DNA from: Acinetobacter ursingii DSM 16037 = CIP 107286
Lineage (GTDB): Bacteria; Pseudomonadota; Gammaproteobacteria; Pseudomonadales; Moraxellaceae
DNA: 64,000 nucleotides
Assembly (NCBI RefSeq): GCF_000368825.1
Contig: NZ_KB849717.1
Span: forward strand, 186,001 to 250,000
Direction: 5' to 3'
The translations under genes and the position numbers were made by a program. Positions 58,909-64,000 of the stretch are shown here, piece after piece; position 1 is the stretch's first letter, and each line of letters begins with the position of its first letter. The notes below the pieces were generated by a model. That model did no database searches. It worked only from the letters and a program-made list of their open reading frames with translations, and was not told the DNA's origin.

Positions 58909-59528
58909 TGCGTTTTGACTTGTTGAGGATAATTAAAAAACACAATATTGGTAATGCCAGATTCAACCTTACCTTGCTCATTATTAAATAAACTGACTTG
59001 TATCTCAACGCGCTGCACATTAGGGCTGATGGTCGATTCAGAGCGCTTATCAATTTGCCAAGTTTCACCCTGAGAGGTAATTTGTTTTGACTCTGTTCCT
59101 GTCAGCCATTGTTTATTAATTTCCATTTGAGCCGCCTCATTCATGGCAACAAATTGGGCTTTGGTTCTTAAAATGGCATTTGCAGTGGACTGAGTATATT
59201 GCATACCCACCTTTGTCACGGCAACGGCTGCAATTGCAAAAATAGCCAGGGCCACCATGACTTCAAGTAACGTAAATCCTGAGCAGCGATAAGCAAAACA
59301 CCGTTTTGCCGCTGCGCAAGATGAGAAGCTATGCTTCGAATGGCGAGGACTAACAAAACATAATTTTGCCGCTGCGCAAGACGAAAAGCTCTGCTTCGAG
59401 TGACAAGGTTTAAATCGAGTAACGCTTGATCTAAAAGGCAGCGCTTCGCAAGAATAATAAGAAGCTATGCGTCGAATACGAGGATGAGCACAACAATAGA
59501 ATCCAGAAGTGGGCTTATTGGTTTTCAT
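58905..59528 (-). CDS. gspI: Type II secretion minor pseudopilin GspI with an 84-residue leader built from repeats
   Basis: ATG 59528 is chosen because MKTNKPTSG is a perfect nine-residue prepilin leader. The following codons should read FTLLEVMV, but 225 nt of repeats lie between the first SG-F (G9) and the second (G84). The mature protein from Phe85 (FTLLEVMVALAIFAIAAVAV) is a normal GspI of about 123 residues. The start lies inside the end of gspH (14-base overlap). Confidence 0.9.
   Translation of the reverse strand: MKTNKPTSGFYCCAHPRIRRIASYYSCEALPFRSSVTRFKPCHSKQSFSSCAAAKLCFVSPRHSKHSFSSCAAAKRCFAYRCSGFTLLEVMVALAIFAIAAVAVTKVGMQYTQSTANAILRTKAQFVAMNEAAQMEINKQWLTGTESKQITSQGETWQIDKRSESTISPNVQRVEIQVSLFNNEQGKVESGITNIVFFNYPQQVKTQ
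59283..59498 (-). repeat. Palindromic mosaic element in gspI, with a 60-nt tandem duplication
   Basis: GCAAAAC/GTTTTGC (59293-59309) and its relative ACAAAAC...ATTTTGC (from 59353) start two units spaced exactly 60 nt (20 codons). They share GCCGCTGCGCAAGA and GCT...GCTTCGA modules. Between the first and second SG-F codons the insert measures 225 nt. The sequence is related module by module to the elements in gspJ and gspH. Confidence 0.85.
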
Positions 59529-60270
59529 TAATATTACCCAAATGATCAACCTCAATTGGATCACCAACAGGGTTTTGTTCAAAATAAAACTGGATTCGTA
59601 CTGGTTTTACTTCACCATTGCCAAACCAAATTAATTTGGGAGCTTGTTGATTAATTAAGTCCTGTTGAGTTGCATTCTGATAGTTTTGATCAACAGATTC
59701 AATATTAAACGCAACTCTTTCAGGTAATACTCTGACAGGAAATTCCGAATAAGGTTGCCATTTTTTATCTTCCTGAATAACCGTTTGAGCACGAAGATCA
59801 TGATATTCAGCCAGTTCATAGCTAAATGGGGCGACATCAGTCGCATTATGAGTTAATAGAGCAAAAATACGGGATTGATCAACCGATTCTTTATTGATTT
59901 TTTTTAAATCGAGAATAAAAAATTCACGTGCTTGCATTGCTTTACGCTGATCGACCCCACTGATATTTAATAAAATCAGCGAAGCCAAAATCGCGATAAT
60001 AACAATGACCACCATCAACTCGATCAACGTAAATCCTGAGGCAGGTTTAAATCGAGCAACGCTCGATCCTGCCGCAAGGCGAGAAGCTATGCTTCGAGTA
60101 TGAGGATGAACGCAAGACGAAAAGCTCTGTTTGAAGTGGCGAGGTTTAAATCGAGCAACGCTCGATCTGAGAAGCAACGCTTCGCAAGAAGGCTGAGAAG
60201 CTATGCTTCGAGTATGAGGATGAACCCAAGACGAAAAGCTATGCTTCGCGTGTTCATCCTGATTAGGCAT
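59515..60270 (-). CDS. gspH: Type II secretion minor pseudopilin GspH with a 79-residue leader built from repeats
   Basis: The pseudopilin proper begins at Phe80 (FTLIELMVVIVIIAILASLI) after G79 and is otherwise complete, with the GspH C-terminal beta domain. The leader is MPNQDEH followed by repeat-encoded residues such as SCEALLLRSSVARFKP. ATG 60270 overlaps the stop codon of the upstream tetR-type gene by eight bases, so the two are translationally coupled. Confidence 0.9.
   Translation of the reverse strand: MPNQDEHAKHSFSSWVHPHTRSIASQPSCEALLLRSSVARFKPRHFKQSFSSCVHPHTRSIASRLAAGSSVARFKPASGFTLIELMVVIVIIAILASLILLNISGVDQRKAMQAREFFILDLKKINKESVDQSRIFALLTHNATDVAPFSYELAEYHDLRAQTVIQEDKKWQPYSEFPVRVLPERVAFNIESVDQNYQNATQQDLINQQAPKLIWFGNGEVKPVRIQFYFEQNPVGDPIEVDHLGNINENQ
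60040..60249 (-). repeat. Palindromic mosaic element in gspH
   Basis: It contains ATCGAGC/GCTCGAT palindromes (near 60051-60067 and near 60150-60166), GAAGC/GCTTC hairpins and the same 114-nt period as gspJ: GCTATGCTTCGAGTATGAGG begins at 60086 and again at 60200. It is open in the gspH frame and ends directly before the GF codons. Confidence 0.85.
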
Positions 60271-60871
60271 ATTGTTCTTGAATAAACTTAGGCATAGCTA
60301 AAGCCTGATCAATATAAGCAATGCGCAAAGTATCTCTTGAACCCAAATAACGCTGATAAAAACTCGAATTTAAAATAGCGGCTGCACCATGTGTAAGCGA
60401 CCAAATTCCAGCCAAATAATCACGGGTCGTCATTGAGCTTTGGATTGACTCCAGATAAGTATCTGTCATACCAATAATAATGCGTAAACGTTTCTTACGA
60501 ATCTGATAAAGCTCTTGAAAAAGTTGCTGTATCCCTTGTCCAGTTGTCGACAAACGTTCTTCAATCTGATGAAACATCACAGTACGTTCAGGATGATGCA
60601 AATGATGCAACATAAAAAAAGCTAAATGCTCCTGAAAAGTCTTTTGCGTATCCTGCACCATTTCGTGCAACATCTTTTCATTACGAATGATCAATAAAAT
60701 ATACAGTTCATCTTTACTTTGAAAGTGCTTATAAAGCGTGCCTTTAGCCAGATCCAGCTCCGCTGCCAAAGCATCAAGTGTCATACCTGCTTCGCCATTT
60801 TCCAATAGGAGTTGTTCTGCAACCTGAAATATCAATATTTCTCTTGCTCGAAACTGAGCCTGACGATCCAT
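60263..60871 (-). CDS. TetR-family transcriptional regulator
   Basis: The 202-residue protein from ATG 60871 has a TetR helix-turn-helix, GMTLDALAAELDLAKGTLYK then HFQSKDELYI (about residues 30-60), and a C-terminal all-helical ligand domain. A GTG two codons earlier (60877) is the alternative start. Its stop overlaps the gspH start, an unusual linkage of a regulator to secretion genes. Confidence 0.92.
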   Translation of the reverse strand: MDRQAQFRAREILIFQVAEQLLLENGEAGMTLDALAAELDLAKGTLYKHFQSKDELYILLIIRNEKMLHEMVQDTQKTFQEHLAFFMLHHLHHPERTVMFHQIEERLSTTGQGIQQLFQELYQIRKKRLRIIIGMTDTYLESIQSSMTTRDYLAGIWSLTHGAAAILNSSFYQRYLGSRDTLRIAYIDQALAMPKFIQEQYA

Positions 60872-60914
60872 CTTCACGCAATAACTCTCTTACTTTAGCT
60901 TTCGTTTAATTCAA

Positions 60915-61688
60915 CTATTTCATATTCAGAAGATTTTCAAAGTTTTGGCGAGTAATAGCTGCCATTTCTTCTAGAGGTTTATCATATACATCACTTAAAG
61001 CTTTGGCTACAAATGGCACATATTTTGGTTCATTTGATTTACCACGATAAGGCATAGGTGCCAAATAGGGGCTATCTGTTTCGATTAATACTCGATCAAG
61101 TGGCACTTGTTTAGCGACATCTCGTAAATCTTGCGCATTTTTAAAAGAAATAATGCCTGAAAAAGAAATATAGTAACCACAATCTAGCGCCGCTTTTGCC
61201 GTTTCCCAATCTTCAGTGAAGCAATGTAAAATACCATGTGTCGATTGCTCTGCACGAATAATATCAATGGTATCTTGCTTGGCAGAACGAGTATGCACCA
61301 CCACTGGTTTTTTCACAATTTTAGATGCTGCAATATGTCGGGCAAAACATTGCTTTTGTTGTTCTACAAATTCAGTACTATGATAATAATCAAGCCCCGT
61401 TTCACCTAATGCCCAAACTTTATCAGATTGTGCCAATTCAACCAGAAATTCAGTGGTCGCTCGAGCCATCGTGGCTGCATCTTCACAGGGATGCACACCG
61501 ACGGTATATCCCACATCATCATGGCGTTCGGCGATTTGAGCAAGTTGAAGATGATCATCCAGATCAACTGAAATACTCATAAACTTGGATACACCTGCTT
61601 GACGCGCCTGTGCCAGTGCCTGATCCAAATCTCCATCATAAGCTGTCAAATCCAGCATGGTCAGATGACAATGAGTATCTACAAACAC
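60915..61688 (-). CDS. TatD-family metal-dependent hydrolase
   Basis: The 257-residue TIM-barrel protein has metal motif FVDTHCHL, EIGLDY-like GETGLDYYHS, KPVVVHTRSA, HCFTE and IETDSPYLAPMPYRG. It starts with GTG (61688), preceded by AGGA. The YcfH/TatD group has DNase or D-aminoacyl-tRNA deacylase activity. It lies downstream of pilZ, as in other gammaproteobacteria. Confidence 0.95.
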   Translation of the reverse strand: MFVDTHCHLTMLDLTAYDGDLDQALAQARQAGVSKFMSISVDLDDHLQLAQIAERHDDVGYTVGVHPCEDAATMARATTEFLVELAQSDKVWALGETGLDYYHSTEFVEQQKQCFARHIAASKIVKKPVVVHTRSAKQDTIDIIRAEQSTHGILHCFTEDWETAKAALDCGYYISFSGIISFKNAQDLRDVAKQVPLDRVLIETDSPYLAPMPYRGKSNEPKYVPFVAKALSDVYDKPLEEMAAITRQNFENLLNMK

Positions 61689-61704
61689 AATTTTTTCCTA
61701 TTTT

Positions 61705-62046
61705 TTACATGGTGAAATTAGGACGATCAGATACACTACCCGCCAAAAGCTTTTCTGCTTCATTTTTGTAGTAGATTCCCTTTTCGCCACTGAGTTGAAT
61801 CGCAAAACCATGCGGTTTAACCCCAGTTTGTTTACGTGAAATCCAGATCACTTTTCCAGTGAGAGGAATCTTTTGCGACTGCTCGGGCAAGGTAGCCAGT
61901 ACAAATATCTCGTCACCCAGCTTGACAGCTTGCTTGGAAGGAATAAATAAACCACCACCTTGCACAAAACTCATATAACTGGCTTGCAAGGTTGCACGAT
62001 CAGGAATATTTAACTGAATAATTCCGCCCATCATACGTGGTTCCAT
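61705..62046 (-). CDS. pilZ: PilZ domain protein
   Basis: The 113-residue single-domain protein follows holB, the classical Pseudomonas pilZ position. It has the PilZ barrel with YMSFVQGGGLFIPS and IWISRKQTG, but the RxxxR/DxSxxG c-di-GMP motif is not intact, as in type IV pilus PilZ proteins. It promotes pilus assembly rather than binding c-di-GMP (family knowledge). Confidence 0.9.
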   Translation of the reverse strand: MEPRMMGGIIQLNIPDRATLQASYMSFVQGGGLFIPSKQAVKLGDEIFVLATLPEQSQKIPLTGKVIWISRKQTGVKPHGFAIQLSGEKGIYYKNEAEKLLAGSVSDRPNFTM

Positions 62047-62058
62047 TCTACTTCCCCT

Positions 62059-63039
62059 TTATTTAACATTCATTAATTTTATAAAAAGTTGATCCAAAAC
62101 CAGATTGGTTTGTACATTTTGCTCAACCAATTGCTTGGCATGTTGTATTTCTGCATAGATTTCAAACAATTGCTCAAGCGTATAGGCTGGCACGATTTGA
62201 TCAAAAGACAGATCAATGTTTTTGATTGATTGATTGAGCTTGACACAAATTACATCACCCAACAAGTACTCCAACATCGCAATAAAATCATTAAAGCTCA
62301 ACTCTTTTGACCATTTGGTTGCGAGCATTATGGGTTTATTTTTCTGTATGACCAAATTTGTCCAATCAGCCATAAAGTCAGTACGCTTATTTAACCAATC
62401 ACTTTCTGCTAACTGTAACGCACTTAAGGGCATAGCGCCCGTAAGATTCAAGAGCAAGTTGATTTGTTCTACCGAAAGTTCAGGCTGCTTATTTTGAATA
62501 TATTGCAATGCTTGCTCAGGTGAAATTCGATCTAGTGCGAAGTGCTGCAAACGACTGCGGATAGTCGCAGGTAATTTTAGATAATGATCTGCCAATAAAA
62601 TTAAAATGATACGTTCACCTGGCTCTTCGAGTGTTTTTAAGAGCGCATTGGACGAAGCAATATTCAAAGCTTCCGCGGGTTCAATCACAATCACACGCCA
62701 GCCATCTACGGTTTGTTGCACAAAAGGCAATAGCTCACGTATTTTCTCAATTTTGATCTTGGCATTTTGTTTTTTATTTTCTTCATCGGTACTGATATGT
62801 ACATAATTGGGATGGGTATCGGACTTTAACCACTGACAACTTACGCATTCACCACAGGCAGCTTGAGCCTGTTTATTAGAACAGAGAATCCAAGCTAAAA
62901 AATGCTGGGCAAATTCATGTTTCCCACAACCATTTTTGCCATAAAACAAGAGACCATGACCCACTTCTGGGAATCGGCTGGTGAGCGTCTCCCATACATT
63001 TTGTTGCCACGGATAAACAGTTTGCATCAAATCATCCAA
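62059..63039 (-). CDS. holB: DNA polymerase III delta' subunit
   Basis: The 326-residue clamp-loader subunit has a P-loop-like GKNGCGKHEFA without the canonical Ser/Thr, as expected for a non-hydrolysing delta', and a four-Cys zinc module (C, CGEC, C at about residues 50-65). ALLKTLEEP follows. kdsB lies two bases upstream, so the two are coupled. Confidence 0.94.
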   Translation of the reverse strand: MDDLMQTVYPWQQNVWETLTSRFPEVGHGLLFYGKNGCGKHEFAQHFLAWILCSNKQAQAACGECVSCQWLKSDTHPNYVHISTDEENKKQNAKIKIEKIRELLPFVQQTVDGWRVIVIEPAEALNIASSNALLKTLEEPGERIILILLADHYLKLPATIRSRLQHFALDRISPEQALQYIQNKQPELSVEQINLLLNLTGAMPLSALQLAESDWLNKRTDFMADWTNLVIQKNKPIMLATKWSKELSFNDFIAMLEYLLGDVICVKLNQSIKNIDLSFDQIVPAYTLEQLFEIYAEIQHAKQLVEQNVQTNLVLDQLFIKLMNVK

Positions 63040-63041
63040 AA

Positions 63042-63803
63042 TTATTGAAAGCTTGAAACGGGCATCGCGTTTAAACGCTCTAAATCCGCCAAAGTGTCCA
63101 CACCCGGTGGCAGATTGGCTTCTGCAATCGCAATCGCGATTCGATGACCATTTTCTAGCACACGCAACTGCTCAAGACTTTCAAGTTTTTCCAATGTGCC
63201 CTGTTCCCAAGTCACATATTCCTGTAACAAACTGACCCGATAAGCATATAACCCCAAATGACGATAAGCATGTGCATGTAGTTGTTGGGTGTGCTGTTGC
63301 GCCGCATCACGGTCATAAGGAATCGTTGCACGACTAAAATATAGCGCTTCATTGCCTTTAGACATGACGACTTTCACAATACTGTTACGCTGAAATTCCT
63401 CCAACTGGTGAATCGGCTCACACAAGGTCGACATAGAACAATTTGGTTTTTCAACCAATAACTGACTCACCTGTTGTACTAATTTGGCAGGCAGTAAAGG
63501 TTCGTCACCTTGCACATTAACAATAATGTCATCACTTGCCCAGCCTTTGATTCGTGCAACTTCACTTAAACGATCTGTACCAGAAGGATGTTCCGTACTG
63601 GTCATCACGACATCAATATTTTCTGTACGACAAATATGAGCAATACGTTCATCATCTGTGGCCACGCAGTAATCATCAAAACCTTGAACTTTTTTTGCCT
63701 GATCAACAACACGTAAAATCATGGCACGACCATGAATCTCTAAAAGAGGTTTCCCAGGTAAACGTGAGCTAGCAAAACGAGCAGGAATGACGATGTGTTT
63801 CAT
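63042..63803 (-). CDS. kdsB: 3-deoxy-manno-octulosonate cytidylyltransferase
   Basis: The 253-residue CMP-Kdo synthetase has [15 protein letters not shown] (nucleotide loop), [20 protein letters not shown] and the terminal RLNAMP-type region. It activates Kdo for LPS core synthesis. The ATG directly follows the lpxK stop (TAAATG). Confidence 0.97.
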   Translation of the reverse strand: MKHIVIPARFASSRLPGKPLLEIHGRAMILRVVDQAKKVQGFDDYCVATDDERIAHICRTENIDVVMTSTEHPSGTDRLSEVARIKGWASDDIIVNVQGDEPLLPAKLVQQVSQLLVEKPNCSMSTLCEPIHQLEEFQRNSIVKVVMSKGNEALYFSRATIPYDRDAAQQHTQQLHAHAYRHLGLYAYRVSLLQEYVTWEQGTLEKLESLEQLRVLENGHRIAIAIAEANLPPGVDTLADLERLNAMPVSSFQ

Positions 63804-64000
63804 TTAAATTTCCTGAGACAGAGAAATACCCAACTGTTGTAATTGAGCATCAAGTAATTGGTAACAATCTTGAGAAAGGATTGCTTCTACAGGCACGACC
63901 CAAATTTCAGTAGTGAAATCTGGATACTGTTGAAGCAAAGCTAAAATCTTTACTGCATCTTTTTCGGTGGTAATGATGGGGTTGTGATCATCAAACTGTA
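63804..64000 (-). CDS. lpxK: Tetraacyldisaccharide 4'-kinase LpxK, C-terminal end only
   Basis: Only about 65 C-terminal residues are inside the window. They contain IITTEKDAVKI and EIWVVPVEA, the standard LpxK C-terminal motif, and end at TAA 63806-63804. LpxK phosphorylates the lipid A precursor at the 4' position. Its placement before kdsB is the common Acinetobacter and Pseudomonas order. Confidence 0.85.
   Translation of the reverse strand, partial: QFDDHNPIITTEKDAVKILALLQQYPDFTTEIWVVPVEAILSQDCYQLLDAQLQQLGISLSQEI

Noticed and set aside
59528..59582. Upstream start of gspI at 59582
   Set aside because: The extra 18 residues lie within gspH coding sequence, and MKTNKPTSG from 59528 is a normal leader.
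58500..60260. Repeats in the gsp genes as a CRISPR array
   Set aside because: The repeats are adjacent palindromes of different lengths with no unique spacers of constant size, they are inside open reading frames, and no cas genes are nearby.

Overview
This window is a piece of a low-GC gammaproteobacterial chromosome that reads as Acinetobacter (Moraxellaceae). The evidence is the set of gene neighbourhoods: fis between a zinc-ribbon/DUF3426 gene and purH; pyrF-lapA-ihfB-rpsA-cmk; ung-enoyl-CoA hydratase-tadA; lpxK-kdsB-holB-pilZ-tatD-tetR-gspHIJK; and several Acinetobacter-style orphan proteins. The species cannot be fixed from the sequence alone. Most of the window is ordinary core genome with many clear intrinsic terminators. 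There is no phage, IS element or CRISPR array.

Layout. 1-5.3 kb: the start of a circularly permuted ATP-grasp gene (cut by the window edge), a WYL regulator, a broken or two-part small ORF, mnmG and a small secreted protein. 5.4-15 kb: a frameshifted bile-acid symporter-like gene, prmA, a DUF3426 protein, a candidate structured RNA, fis, purH, purD and metQ/metN/metI. 15-22 kb: an HDAC-family hydrolase operon, a glyoxalase-II-like enzyme, a Fur-box-controlled 29-residue membrane protein, a Leu-Trp-Leu tRNA cluster, and a patatin/kinase pair whose stop and start codons abut. 22-27.5 kb: an AAA ATPase, several DUF proteins and lpxB. 27.5-33 kb: a Fur-box-associated iron cluster in which the TonB-dependent siderophore receptor is interrupted by an in-frame stop codon, followed by DUF3649, PepSY and DUF3325 membrane proteins and a TauE/SafE permease. 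33-43.4 kb: DAHP synthase, ispF, an LprI-like protein, a D-amino-acid dehydrogenase behind a tandem glycine riboswitch, a TerC/CBS protein, MarR, an HMCES-type protein and glcB. 43.6-56.8 kb: zapE, an AraC regulator divergent from a Baeyer-Villiger-type monooxygenase, lysO, pyrF, a cupin gene remnant, lapA, ihfB, rpsA, cmk, tadA, ung and a QueD-like protein. 56.9-64 kb: the pseudopilin genes gspH-I-J-K of the type II secretion system at the end of a long minus-strand run beginning with lpxK.

The most unusual feature is in gspH, gspI and gspJ. In each gene a mosaic of short perfect palindromes with three-base loops (stems of the type GAAGC/GCTTC, ATCGAGC/GCTCGAT, GCAAAAC/GTTTTGC) is inserted in frame directly upstream of the codons for the prepilin cleavage motif G|F-T-L. 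The leader peptides become 79, 84 and 125 residues long, where a nine-residue leader would be normal. The apparent insert lengths (225 and 279 nt) and internal tandem periods (60 and 114 nt) are all multiples of three. The inserted peptide would stay in the cytoplasm and be removed by the prepilin peptidase. This suggests that prepilin leaders act as tolerated landing sites for a palindromic repeat family, in the manner of Rickettsia palindromic elements. I do not know of a description of this.

Four loci look degraded or recoded: the bile-acid symporter (one-base frameshift), the TonB receptor (in-frame TAA), the cupin remnant (in-frame TAG) and the small ORF at 2.6-2.8 kb (in-frame TAA). Read-level verification would separate real decay from assembly error.
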